Source: Parabacteroides merdae ATCC 43184
GTDB lineage: Bacteria > Bacteroidota > Bacteroidia > Bacteroidales > Tannerellaceae
Assembly: GCF_025151215.1 (NCBI RefSeq)
Contig: NZ_CP102286.1
Span: 2,418,001-2,482,000 of the forward strand
Direction: 5' to 3'
DNA length: 64,000 nt
Shown here: in pieces, positions 45,554 to 54,546 of the stretch
How positions within the stretch are numbered: position 1 is the stretch's first letter
Layout of the letters: every line of letters starts with the position of its first letter
Position numbers and translations under genes: made by a program
Notes under the pieces: model-generated
Database searches by the model: none
Told to the model about the DNA's origin: nothing
Seen by the model: only the letters and a program-made list of their open reading frames with translations

Positions 45554-46789
45554 CTATCGCATAACTTTAGACATTACGTTCTTTACATTATTCATATCGC
45601 GCAAAATGGAGGAATCCAACACACGTGCATAGTGCTGCGTCATTTTTATATTGGAATGGCCGAGCATTTTTGCCACATTCTCTATGCTCACACCGTTGGC
45701 GAGACATACAGAGGTCGCATACGAGTGCCGGGCTACATGTGTGGTCAAGGTCTTGTTTATCATACATAAGTCTGCGATTTCTTTCAGATAGCTGTTCATC
45801 TTCTGATTGCAGGGGACTGGCAGCAGTCTGTTTTTCTTTTGGCAAGCTGGATGTTCCGCATATTTACGGAGAATCTCCAATGGAATATCAAGCAAAGGAA
45901 TGTTACACATGTTCTTCGTCTTTTGCCGAGGTTTGCGAATCCATAGGTTGCCATTAGAATCCTCCACGATATGTTCCGGTGCCAGTTGTTGTACGTCTAT
46001 GAATGCTAATCCGGTGAATGCCGCAAAGGTGAAAACATCACGGACAATAGTGATACGCTCTAACGAAAACTCCTTGTGATAGATCGTGAGTAGTTCATCC
46101 ATTGTCAAGAACTCACGGATAACCTCTTTCTCATGAAACTTGATGCCGATGAACGGATCTTTGGTAATCCATTCGTTAGCAAGCGCAAGATTGGTTATCT
46201 TCTTCAAGCACTTCATGTAGCGGATAACCGTATTCTGCTGGCACTCCTTTTCCGTTTTGAGATAGAATTCAAAAGAGCGTACCAGCTCTCCATTGACTTC
46301 CGATAATGGCAAATCCTCCTTGCCGTATTTCAGTTTGATAAGTTCTGCAAGATAACGCTTACAACTTTCATAACGGCGGACGGTAATCAGCGCATAGTCC
46401 TTTCCGACAAGTTCACGGCATTGGTCGTTATGCTCCTGCATGGTTCCGATAAGTGTACGGATAGCTTCAGAGGCTTTGTCTTGTCCGAAGAACTTTTCTT
46501 GCAACAGGCGAGCGGTGATGAATTGCCCTTGTTCTTCCAGTTCATTGAAAGTCTGGTGGAGTTTGATTCTTGCTTCCTCGATATAAGCATTCAAGTCGCA
46601 GGATTTACGGCTCTTGCCTTTGGCGCACTCCTTCGCCTGATTCCACAAGGCTGGTTCGATGCTCTTGCGGATATTGTTTTCCACTCGCGCACCGTTCACC
46701 GTGATGCGCATACACACGGAGGCTTCTCCGTTTTTCAGCAGTTTGGCTTTCTTGATAAAGAAAAGCACGTTGAATGAGTCTCTTTTCAT
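45554..46789 (-). CDS. tyrosine recombinase/integrase, IntDOT-like
   Basis: Site-specific integrase of 411 residues from the ATG at 46789, the length of IntDOT. Upstream in-frame ATGs (to 46849) are excluded because a -7 box TACTTTTG lies at 46820-46813. It has an arm-binding N-terminal domain, a core-binding domain (about 100-200), and a catalytic domain with Lys region KPRQKTKNMCNIPL, HxxR as HVARHSYAT, LGHSNIKMTQHY with the nucleophile Tyr. The first catalytic Arg is replaced: the usual TGLR reads TGLAFIDV, as in IntDOT-type recombinases. It recombines at the att-like repeat about 240 bp upstream. Confidence 0.93.
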   Translation of the reverse strand: MKRDSFNVLFFIKKAKLLKNGEASVCMRITVNGARVENNIRKSIEPALWNQAKECAKGKSRKSCDLNAYIEEARIKLHQTFNELEEQGQFITARLLQEKFFGQDKASEAIRTLIGTMQEHNDQCRELVGKDYALITVRRYESCKRYLAELIKLKYGKEDLPLSEVNGELVRSFEFYLKTEKECQQNTVIRYMKCLKKITNLALANEWITKDPFIGIKFHEKEVIREFLTMDELLTIYHKEFSLERITIVRDVFTFAAFTGLAFIDVQQLAPEHIVEDSNGNLWIRKPRQKTKNMCNIPLLDIPLEILRKYAEHPACQKKNRLLPVPCNQKMNSYLKEIADLCMINKTLTTHVARHSYATSVCLANGVSIENVAKMLGHSNIKMTQHYARVLDSSILRDMNNVKNVMSKVMR

Positions 46790-47029
46790 GTTCCTACAGT
46801 TTTTCGTTGTACAAAAGTAGGAAACCATGCACGCTTTCTTGATACGCAAAATGTTGCAAATCAGAGAGAAGTAATCTTATTCGGTGGAGATTTGCGCTCC
46901 ACCTCTTTTGCTCCACCTTTTGGAACACCAGCAACTGTAATATTCTGCCGTTTTTTGCGTCCTCTCGGAAAACAAAAAATCCCGATTTCGTTTGGAAATC
47001 AGGATTTTACTGTCTTTTGCTTTTCTTCT

Positions 47030-47050
47030 AAGTGGTGCCACCAGAAATCG
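47030..47050. other. right att-like direct repeat
   Basis: AAGTGGTGCCACCAG followed by AAATCG, matching 29606-29626 at 20 of 21 bases. It lies between the integrase start and the ietS-like gene. The overlapping 17-mer CAGAAATCGAACCTTTT (47042-47058) recurs inverted at 47204-47220. The interval 46850-47392 holds no gene. Confidence 0.6.
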
Positions 47051-47193
47051 AACCTTTTGCTTCGGCTTATTCTAACTCCTTGAGTGACTGTACATTTATT
47101 ACTTTATCTTTTATGAAAGCCATTGAATTAGCATCACACTAAATTCATCGTTTTTCTTGACTAATCTTGTAATCTTTATCTCTTTGACGTTGC

Positions 47194-47225
47194 AAAGATA
47201 AATAAAAGGTTCGATTTCTGCAAAC
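47194..47225 (-). promoter_or_regulatory. promoter reading through the att site
   Basis: Minus strand: TTTG (47225-47222), 20-base spacer, TATCTTTG (47201-47194). The spacer contains the inverted copy of the att-adjacent 17-mer. The transcript would cross 47050 toward the integrase. Confidence 0.6.
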
Positions 47226-47392
47226 TAATGCATATTTTTTTGCCTGTTTTTGTCAACGATGCTGTTTATATCTATAGTCTCTGCCTACAGTGTCATTGAA
47301 ACAGTAATTTGTATCTGATGTAAATAAAGACGTTGTGTTTCCGTATATGCTTTATTAATAATCAAGTGCTTATTAGATTTTTTCTTTATTTC

Positions 47393-49795
47393 CTATACTT
47401 CTTGCATTATTTGTACTCCTATTCTATTACTGATAGCCGTTTCTACGGCATCGTAAATTTCAGTTTTCGTTGTCTCTATTGATACGATAAGTGAATATTT
47501 GATAACATTATCAACATTAGCTAATTTCCTTTCTTTCCACCATCCTTGGCCTGGATAAACAATTATCTGCCCACAAGAAGCCAATTCAGCGGCCGTACAT
47601 TCGATCCAGTCAGATTGTACAGTACCTTGTTCTCTTCGTTGTTGTTTGATGGTCCATCTGTTAGTATCATTGTCAGTTCTCTTTTCTCCTTCACTTTTAT
47701 TTCTTCTGCAAAGAAACTCTTCCATACTCTCGCTTGCACTTTTCAAGTCGAAATGCAGCGTAGCAGATGGATAACGATACTTGTTGCTTCTTCCCGCATA
47801 TCCAGGAGACGGCTTTACATAATAAGATAGTGTGATTCTTATTTTTACATTTTCTTCTCCCATTTGTTCCAGCACCTCTGTTGGCCAAGGCAAATCATAA
47901 AAGTGCAATTGATTATAGGTGTTTGAACCATCTTTTTCCCAATAGGGTATTAACTCATTTTCAAATATAAACGTTGCATATTTTTCATTACTGAATAAGG
48001 CCGTCTCTTCATCAGGAACACCATAGCCGCATAAAGGTATAATATCCTTGATATTACCGATACGTATCATTTCCGGTGTCCATTTGGCAGAATGTACCAT
48101 CATGCCACGAACAGACAACATGGAAAGAGTTGGTGTTGCTGTTTTTATTTTTGCCGCAAGACGTGTCGCTAATGCTGTAGCCGCACTTGTAGCATGGAAC
48201 TGTTCCAATGATTCCGCCAAATCTTGGCAGGTAGTAATCAAACTTAAATCAGGATGTGTCGTTGTTTGAAAAACAGGATGATAGGCTATATTACCTCCTT
48301 CCATGACTATTTCAGGCTTATTGCAACCATTTCTCCAACTCCACGAACTTCTTGACATGGGTGACAGATTCCCTGGAGCTGCCAGTGCCTTGTAGCTTTC
48401 ATCTGTTACTATCGTTTTCTCCGTATATGCTCCGACTGTTAATGCGTTCCATGCTTGAGCCGGACTTTGTACAGCATTGGCTTTGCAGGACTCCAGATAA
48501 TTTGTGGCATCTACTTCAGGGGGCTCAATGTTGCCCGCTGAAACGAGCACTAAGCGGTCACACTTGCCATTATGGTATATGCTTTCATCCAATGACGCAG
48601 AACTTGACGTTGACTTTCCGTCATACGATGTACCATCAGTTACAGCCATACATTGTATAGACGCCCCCATAGCCTGAGCCTGATAGATAGCATCTTCAAT
48701 TACCGCTCCATAGAAATCCGGATCTGTTGTATGACCGTTCTCTACAATCTTCACGGAAGCCAAGTCCTGTTCTATGATTATCGGACCTCCATGTCGATAA
48801 GTTATATCCGTCAAATCTCCATAAAGCATAAGTCCGGCCATACCTGTACCATGGTCACTGTGGTCTGTTGTATCCGGCACGCTGATAGCACTTTTCATTC
48901 TGTCATTAGGAAGAGCAGGTGCCAGCAGTTTATGGGCATTGTTGACGCCTGAGTCCAACAAGCCTATTCTTGTACTGTCTTTATCAAGCGCAAATTGGAT
49001 TTCTCCTTCAATCAGTTCACTCCACTCGCGACTTTCGCTCCGATTTTTTATAAGTATCGATGGCTGATGATAGGGACGCACTCCTTCTATATAACCGATA
49101 GATAGCGGTAATTCACATAACTGTTGTTTGGTTGCTTTTATCATCCAAACATCTACTCCATCAAAATCCAAATGATTTTTACCTGCTTTTAAGATAGCAA
49201 GTTTATCCAAGACATCTGATAATTTTACTGTGTCATATTCCTTTGTTTTAGTTATCCACAACTCAAATAAAAAGGCCTTATTATCAGGTAGTTTGTCGAA
49301 ATCTTCTATAGATGTATAGAGCGCATGTATATCTGCCGGCTTAATGGCGTTGATAGGTTCAATCAAGCCTGTATTTTTAGGTTTGCCTGTTTTCGTATTA
49401 TACTTTTCATCGGCATACTCGTCTGCCTTCTTGCTCAGCCAATCTTTTTTCTCATTTTTGATATATACGGTTACATCAACATTTCCGTCACTTTTATCTT
49501 CAGAGATTTTCAGAATGGATGCTCCACTACTTTGGGCTAACTTTTGGGGAACCAATTTGGGAGACATGTCAAGGTTTATATACACACCATCCGCAGACGG
49601 TAAACCACACTTTTCCCTTTCAGAAAGAGCCGTGATGGCAGATTCAACGACTGCATTATAGCTTTCCTTGATAAATGCAGCATGTTCTTGTCTGTTCCTT
49701 TCAGGAATAACAGGTGGTGGTACAACCTTTGCTCTTGGCGTGAAAGAACGGGGTTCTGCTATTTGGTTACCTAAGAAAAAATGTTCCTTTTGCAT
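47393..49795 (-). CDS. ietS: S8 subtilisin-like protease, IetS-like defence component
   Basis: 800-residue subtilase without signal peptide, so cytoplasmic. The catalytic triad is Asp281 (RIGLLDSGVNNAH), His315 (SDHGTGMAGL) and Ser537 (FHATSAATALATR), with the oxyanion Asn in LVLVSAGN. The first 230 residues and the C-terminal domain are not subtilase-like. It follows an AAA ATPase gene at 13 bp. This ATPase-subtilase pair matches ietAS, first described as a plasmid stability system and later reported as anti-phage. Strongly AT-rich relative to its surroundings. Confidence 0.85.
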   Translation of the reverse strand: MQKEHFFLGNQIAEPRSFTPRAKVVPPPVIPERNRQEHAAFIKESYNAVVESAITALSEREKCGLPSADGVYINLDMSPKLVPQKLAQSSGASILKISEDKSDGNVDVTVYIKNEKKDWLSKKADEYADEKYNTKTGKPKNTGLIEPINAIKPADIHALYTSIEDFDKLPDNKAFLFELWITKTKEYDTVKLSDVLDKLAILKAGKNHLDFDGVDVWMIKATKQQLCELPLSIGYIEGVRPYHQPSILIKNRSESREWSELIEGEIQFALDKDSTRIGLLDSGVNNAHKLLAPALPNDRMKSAISVPDTTDHSDHGTGMAGLMLYGDLTDITYRHGGPIIIEQDLASVKIVENGHTTDPDFYGAVIEDAIYQAQAMGASIQCMAVTDGTSYDGKSTSSSASLDESIYHNGKCDRLVLVSAGNIEPPEVDATNYLESCKANAVQSPAQAWNALTVGAYTEKTIVTDESYKALAAPGNLSPMSRSSWSWRNGCNKPEIVMEGGNIAYHPVFQTTTHPDLSLITTCQDLAESLEQFHATSAATALATRLAAKIKTATPTLSMLSVRGMMVHSAKWTPEMIRIGNIKDIIPLCGYGVPDEETALFSNEKYATFIFENELIPYWEKDGSNTYNQLHFYDLPWPTEVLEQMGEENVKIRITLSYYVKPSPGYAGRSNKYRYPSATLHFDLKSASESMEEFLCRRNKSEGEKRTDNDTNRWTIKQQRREQGTVQSDWIECTAAELASCGQIIVYPGQGWWKERKLANVDNVIKYSLIVSIETTKTEIYDAVETAISNRIGVQIMQEV

Positions 49796-49808
49796 ATTAT
49801 CTCCTTAT

Positions 49809-50768
49809 TCAACTTATTTCACGACAAAGTTGATTCCGTTTGTCAACGACCATCTTTACCAATTCTATATTCATTGGCACATCATTTAACAAAGATTCTT
49901 TGAATATATCAGAACATACCATTTTTATCTCTGCATGGCTCATACCTTCAAACAGAGGTGCTGCCATGGAATAATCAAGTTCTTTAGCCGCATATAGATA
50001 TTCACGCAACAGATGAATACGTTGTCTGGAGTCTGGCAAGCGATATTCAATAACGTCATCAAAACGTCGAAACATCGCTTTGTCTATCGAATCAATGGCA
50101 TTTGTCGCTGCAATAATGAAACTGTCTGATGAGTCACGTTCCAACAATTGAAGAAATGTGTTGAGTATTCGGCGCTGTTCACCTACTTCATTTTCCATTC
50201 CACGCTGAGCACCGATAGCATCGAATTCATCAAAAAGATAGACTGCAGGAACCTCATCTATAAAATCAAAGATACGGCTAAGTTTCTGTCCTGTCTCACC
50301 CATGAATTTTGTAACGACTTTCTCTGTCCTCACAATAAATAAAGGAAGATTCAACTCTTTAGCCAATACTCCTGCTGTCATAGTCTTGCCTGTCCCAGGT
50401 ACGCCATAGAGCAATAATTTGCGGCGGTTGGCAAGTCCATATTTCCTAAGTTCTTCTCTCTTTGTAAATTCTTTGATGACTCTTTCTATCTTTTCTTTCA
50501 ATGCTTTGTCCGTCACCATATTTTTCAGGCAATCGTATGTCTCGACTTGAAGCAATAAGTCATCCACATCTTTATTACGTGGAATAAGCTTTAAAGCACT
50601 AAAAGATGTTTTTCTTTGACTTAAAAGCTCCTGGATGGTTCTTGCTAATACTGCATGACCATTCTTTGCCTCTACAGCAGAAATCTGGAGAGCAACTTTT
50701 CTAAATTGTGCATCATCGTTATTCAGATGATTACGTATCAAAGACAATATTTGGTCTGCATTTGCCAT
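49809..50768 (-). CDS. ietA: AAA+ ATPase, IetA-like defence component
   Basis: 319-residue AAA+ ATPase: helical N-terminal part, Walker A GVPGTGKT (residues 122-129), Walker B VYLFDEFDAIG (Asp180/Glu181), sensor 1 IIAATNAID and the arginine-finger region FRRFDD. This is the FtsH/spastin-like 'classical' clade. As partner of the downstream subtilase it probably regulates or feeds the protease. The -7 box TAATTTTG is at 50801-50794 on the minus strand. Confidence 0.85.
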   Translation of the reverse strand: MANADQILSLIRNHLNNDDAQFRKVALQISAVEAKNGHAVLARTIQELLSQRKTSFSALKLIPRNKDVDDLLLQVETYDCLKNMVTDKALKEKIERVIKEFTKREELRKYGLANRRKLLLYGVPGTGKTMTAGVLAKELNLPLFIVRTEKVVTKFMGETGQKLSRIFDFIDEVPAVYLFDEFDAIGAQRGMENEVGEQRRILNTFLQLLERDSSDSFIIAATNAIDSIDKAMFRRFDDVIEYRLPDSRQRIHLLREYLYAAKELDYSMAAPLFEGMSHAEIKMVCSDIFKESLLNDVPMNIELVKMVVDKRNQLCREIS

Positions 50769-50978
50769 CTATAAATCAATAATTATTGATTTGCAAAATT
50801 ACTATTTTTTCGTCTAATTCCCTAATATATTATCAAATATCACCAATGTCGCCAAACTTTTTGAGGAATGTTTATAGTTTGTATAACAGATTTATGATTT
50901 AAGGAGTGTATGTAAAACACACAAATAGTAATGGAGATGATAAATCATATGGTAACATGTTTTTATATTAGGTTGCTT

Positions 50979-51012
50979 GTCGTCTGATGACTTTTGATGC
51001 CATCTGATGACA
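50979..51012. repeat. TCTGATGAC repeat pair upstream of primase
   Basis: CGTCTGATGAC and CATCTGATGAC occur 20 bp apart. A related dyad (ATGACATCAGATGTCAT) is at 60396-60412. The rest of 50802-51091 shows no gene. Confidence 0.5.
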
Positions 51013-51091
51013 CTGTTTTGTCTGTTTCGGGTATAAAGCGGTTCTTTGTCCTATGTGTTAATCGTGAATTAATTCATGAAAAAGATATGTC

Positions 51092-51955
51092 ATGAACATG
51101 CAAGAAGCAAAGAACATCAGGCTTGTTGATTTTTTAGCCGGATTCGGACATGAACCGGTAATGCAGCGTGGGAACAGCGTATGGTATAAATCGCCCTTCA
51201 GAACGGAAAAGGAGGCCTCTTTCAAGGTAGACCTCCATAAGGAACTGTGGTATGACTTCGGACTGGGAAGGGGTGGGGATATTATAACGTTGGCCAAGGA
51301 GATTTATCGGACACAGGACATAAGCCATGTGTTACGGTGTATTGAGGATAAAAGGACGGTTTTGAAACCGGTTACTGTATCCTGCCCTTTTGAAAAAGCG
51401 TATCCCGCCTTTCAGGACTTGAAAATCACTCCTCTTGCCAACCGGATACTGCTTACCTATCTGGAGGAAAGGTGCATTGATACGGAAACGGCCCGAAAAG
51501 TATGCAAGGAGGCTCATTTTAATCGGAACGGGAAGAATTATTTTGCCATCGCTTTCCCTAATATTTCCGGAGGGTACGAAATCAGGAACAGGTATTTCAA
51601 GGCTTGTATCGCTCCCAAGGACATCACCTGTATTATTAGCACGCCGGAGAGCAGGATTTGCTATATTTTTGAGGGGTTTATAGATTTTCTGTCTTTCAGG
51701 CTGGCTTTTCCATCTTTGGAAGAGGGGGATTATATAGTGTTGAATTCTGTCAGTAACTTACAGAAGGCTTTTTCTTTCCTTTCACGATATGACGGCATCT
51801 GTTGCTGTCTGGACAATGATACCGCCGGAAAAAATGCGGTGCAGGCATTAAAGGACAAATACGGAATCCGTATATGCGATCTTTCGCATGAATATTCCGA
51901 ATATAAGGATCTGAATGAATATCTGTGCGGGAAAAACAATCAGCTCCATATATAA
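51092..51955 (+). CDS. Toprim/primase-like protein of mobile element
   Basis: 287 residues with a DnaG-like layout. The N-terminal part resembles the CHC2-type region (WYKSPFRTEKEASFKVDL, WYDFGLGRGGDIITLAKEI) but without the zinc-binding cysteines. A Toprim domain follows: YIFEGFIDFLSFRLAF (conserved Glu) and GICCCLDNDTAGKNAVQALK (DxD). Proteins of this type are regular in Bacteroides conjugative elements and are thought to prime the transferred strand. Alternative start two codons in. Confidence 0.88.
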   Translation: MNMQEAKNIRLVDFLAGFGHEPVMQRGNSVWYKSPFRTEKEASFKVDLHKELWYDFGLGRGGDIITLAKEIYRTQDISHVLRCIEDKRTVLKPVTVSCPFEKAYPAFQDLKITPLANRILLTYLEERCIDTETARKVCKEAHFNRNGKNYFAIAFPNISGGYEIRNRYFKACIAPKDITCIISTPESRICYIFEGFIDFLSFRLAFPSLEEGDYIVLNSVSNLQKAFSFLSRYDGICCCLDNDTAGKNAVQALKDKYGIRICDLSHEYSEYKDLNEYLCGKNNQLHI

Positions 51956-52000
51956 TAGAGGTATTGAAAAGACTGTTTGATGATATATCCTTATTTTTAT

Positions 52001-52018
52001 CCTGCCGCATGTGGCAGG
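52001..52018. terminator. terminator between convergent genes
   Basis: CCTGCC (52001-52006), loop GCATGT, GGCAGG (52013-52018). Confidence 0.75.
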
Positions 52019-52051
52019 AAGCAGGGTGATTTTTAATGTGGCGATACTGTG

Positions 52052-52831
52052 TTAATAGTAGAATGTGGTCAGATGTGTTTTATGATCTTTTACAATCTTT
52101 ACTTTCTGCATCTGTCCGTATATTTCACGCACGGATACCGGACAGTTCATCTTTTCCCACTCTTCCGGGGAAATCCTCATATCGGAATGCCTGAAACATA
52201 GTATGACCATCTCCTGGGAATCCTCTTCTACGAATATGAAACCTTCATGGTCATTGACAAACTGCTTGAGTCCATCCTCATCCTTACAGGATATTTCTCC
52301 GATGTACATATCCCCGCCCGACCGGGTGTTTTTGCGGATATGGATTTTGAACCATTCCTGACTTTCCGGCTGTTCAGGTGCGCCACATTCCCACAGGGCT
52401 ACTTTCGCATCGTAGTAAACTTCCCCGTTTTCACATGCCCCGTAATGTCCCCAGTGCTTGAAACGGCCGGTAGTCCAAGTCTTGAACCTTACATCACCGG
52501 TCTTTATCAGCACGCACTCGCCGCCATGCATATCGCATTTGATGCCCTTCTTATCCCAGGACACGAATGGGACACGGGAGAAATTCCGGAGCACAATGTT
52601 ATCTCCATACACGGCATCTACGAAGAACGGCCGGGAACGTTCACCGTATCCAGAAATAAAGAACAGGCTGTCACCTGTACGGGGATATCGGTTGGAACGT
52701 GTTTTTTCGATGTGTTCCACCATTGTGTTCACTTTCTCTATGTCTTCCCGGACAAGCCCGTGTATCCGGTCATACCAGTAGTTCAAACGGATGAATGTTT
52801 CCTTGCAATACTTGTTTTTTGTTTGAATCAT
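52052..52831 (-). CDS. DUF4121-like mobile-element protein
   Basis: 259 residues from the ATG at 52831 (MIQTKNKYCKETFIRLNYWY). The upstream in-frame extension to 53014 only translates the large palindrome and is rejected. The middle part is rich in aromatic residues and glycines (RYPRTGDSLFFISGYGERSR, WTTGRFKHWGHYGACENGEV). It resembles the DUF4121 proteins carried by Bacteroides conjugative elements. Function unknown. Confidence 0.65.
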   Translation of the reverse strand: MIQTKNKYCKETFIRLNYWYDRIHGLVREDIEKVNTMVEHIEKTRSNRYPRTGDSLFFISGYGERSRPFFVDAVYGDNIVLRNFSRVPFVSWDKKGIKCDMHGGECVLIKTGDVRFKTWTTGRFKHWGHYGACENGEVYYDAKVALWECGAPEQPESQEWFKIHIRKNTRSGGDMYIGEISCKDEDGLKQFVNDHEGFIFVEEDSQEMVILCFRHSDMRISPEEWEKMNCPVSVREIYGQMQKVKIVKDHKTHLTTFYY

Positions 52832-52908
52832 GATCTTTTTTATTTTATGGTTAAACATGCCCGGCTTTGGTAAAGCCGGTATTTCTTTTCTTACATGCAT
52901 CCGTTTGT

Positions 52909-53027
52909 CTTTTGCCCTGATTGTGCAAGGCTTGGCGAAAAAATACCGCGGCGAAGCGAGGATGATTTTTTCAGCCAACCGGTCCGAAGGACCGCCTTGC
53001 ACGATCAAGGGCAAAAGGCTACCTTTG
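52909..53027 (+). repeat. large palindrome ending in a TACCTTTG box (copy 2)
   Basis: CTTTTGCCCTGATTGTGCAA (from 52909) pairs with TTGCACGATCAAGGGCAAAAG (to 53017) with one mismatch and one gap. An inner stem TTGGCGAAAAAAT pairs with ATTTTTTC.GCCAA. TACCTTTG follows at 53020-53027, with a TTG 20 bp upstream inside the right arm. It shares CCTTGC-ATCAAG-GCTACCTTTGCA with copy 1. Confidence 0.7.
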
Positions 53028-53202
53028 CAGGTAAGAAATAGAAATGCGGAACATTGCTTGATTCTAAGGTGGAAAAACTTTAACCCGCTAACCTGATATA
53101 TCTATCAAAAATTCTTTGCTATCCTCTGAAAAATGTAATATTTCCCTTGGATTATCATCGAAAAAGTGTGTTATATATTGGTTCCTATCCTCGAAAAAAT
53201 GT

Positions 53203-53210
53203 ATCTTTGC
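53203..53210 (+). promoter_or_regulatory. -7 box of the ATPase/primase-helicase operon
   Basis: TATCTTTG, an exact TAnnTTTG match, 38 bases before the ATG at 53248. Confidence 0.55.
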
Positions 53211-53247
53211 AAGAAACAAGTGAATAATTCTTATTTTGAAGGAATCG

Positions 53248-54546
53248 ATGAAACGGAAGATTATACAACAGTTGAAACTTTGGAAAGATAATCCTGCGAG
53301 AAAACCTTTGATACTGTTAGGTGCTCGTCAGGTTGGTAAAACTTGGGTGATGAAACATTTTGGTCTGACTGAGTTTGAGAACGTAGCCTACATCAACTGT
53401 GATGTCGAGCCACTGGCCAAGGAGTTATTTGCAGCCGACTATAACATCCCCCGTATTTTGCTGACACTTCAGGCTATCACAGGAACGAAGATTGAAGCAG
53501 GAAAAACGTTGATTGTATTCGATGAGTTGCAGGAGGTGGAACGGGGATTGCATAGCTTGAAATATTTTCAGGAAAATGCGCCTGAATATCATGTGATGGC
53601 GGCTGGCTCCTTGTTGGGAATTACTTTGGGGAAAGGTCAGTCCTTTCCAGTGGGTAAGGTAAATGTAATGCATCTATATCCGATGGATTTTGAAGAATTT
53701 CTGATGGCTGCCGGCGAAACTGATTTGTGCGATTTGTTGCATCAGCCCGATTGGGAAATTTTAAAGATTCTCAGTTTAAAATATGTTGATTTGCTTCGCC
53801 AATACTATTATGTAGGTGGCATGCCTGAAGTGGTGGATTGTTTCTTTCAGCATCAAAACTTGCAGGAAGTACGTGACAAACAGACTGAAATCCTGGATGC
53901 TTATCGGCGGGACATCTCCAAGCATACGACACCTACTGAAAGTATACGTATCGGACAAGTGCTGCAATCCTTGCCTTCGCAGTTGGCCAGGGAGAACAAG
54001 AAATTCATCTATAATGTGTTGAAGAAAGGAGCCAGAGCTACGGAATATGAACTCGCCATTCAGTGGCTGATGGATGCAGGTCTGGTACATAAAGTCAGCC
54101 GGGTAAAAGAGCTGCAGATGCCTGTCAAATTTTACGAAGATCTGGGTGCCTTCAAATTATTCCTGCTTGATTGCGGTCTTTTAGGTTGTATGACCGAGGC
54201 GCCCGCCAGCCAAATGCTGGTAGGAAATAATGTATTCAAGGAGTTCAAGGGCGCTTTTACCGAACAGTTTGTCTTGCAGCAATTAGTGGCCCAAGGCTTT
54301 TCGCCCTATTATTGGAGCAGTGACAAAACACCTGCGGAGATTGACTTTGTGGTACAGACGGAGCATCGCGTGATACCTGTGGAAGTGAAAGCCGAAGAGA
54401 ATGTACGTGCGCGTTCCATGTCGGAATATATTAAAAAACATCCCGATTATCAGTTGAAAGGACTGCGCATCTCCATGATGGGTTATCAAGATCAGGGTTG
54501 GATGGAGAATATTCCGCTGTTTGCCATTACGAAGTTCTTTGGATGA
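53248..54546 (+). CDS. AAA_14/DUF4143 ATPase with nuclease-like C-terminus
   Basis: 432 residues from the ATG at 53248, which has GAAGGA about 8 bp upstream; the TTG at 53236 is less likely. Walker A is LLGARQVGKTWVMKHFG, Walker B LIVFDELQEVERGLHSLKYF, and AAGSLLG is the sensor 1 region. DUF4143 fills the second half, and the C-terminus carries a PD-(D/E)XK-like pattern (PAEIDFVVQTEHRVIPVEVK). Members are widespread, of unknown function, and often accessory. Its stop overlaps the next gene's start as ATGA. Confidence 0.9.
   Translation: MKRKIIQQLKLWKDNPARKPLILLGARQVGKTWVMKHFGLTEFENVAYINCDVEPLAKELFAADYNIPRILLTLQAITGTKIEAGKTLIVFDELQEVERGLHSLKYFQENAPEYHVMAAGSLLGITLGKGQSFPVGKVNVMHLYPMDFEEFLMAAGETDLCDLLHQPDWEILKILSLKYVDLLRQYYYVGGMPEVVDCFFQHQNLQEVRDKQTEILDAYRRDISKHTTPTESIRIGQVLQSLPSQLARENKKFIYNVLKKGARATEYELAIQWLMDAGLVHKVSRVKELQMPVKFYEDLGAFKLFLLDCGLLGCMTEAPASQMLVGNNVFKEFKGAFTEQFVLQQLVAQGFSPYYWSSDKTPAEIDFVVQTEHRVIPVEVKAEENVRARSMSEYIKKHPDYQLKGLRISMMGYQDQGWMENIPLFAITKFFG

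Larger units (their letters stand above)
29627..47029. mobile_element. putative 17.4-kb integrated element, CTnDOT-related remnant
   Basis: The segment is framed by the two att-like repeats, has a tyrosine integrase just inside the right repeat, and carries rteA/rteB-like, mobA-like, drug-resistance, IS256 and group II intron sequences between chromosomal genes and another accessory segment. No conjugation pilus genes, relaxase or coupling protein are visible, so it is probably not self-transmissible. The boundaries are inferred from the repeats. Confidence 0.6.

Noticed and set aside
52832..53014. In-frame N-terminal extension of the DUF4121-like gene
   Set aside because: It translates the arms of the large palindrome, has no promoter and looks unlike the rest of the protein; the ATG at 52831 is a better start.
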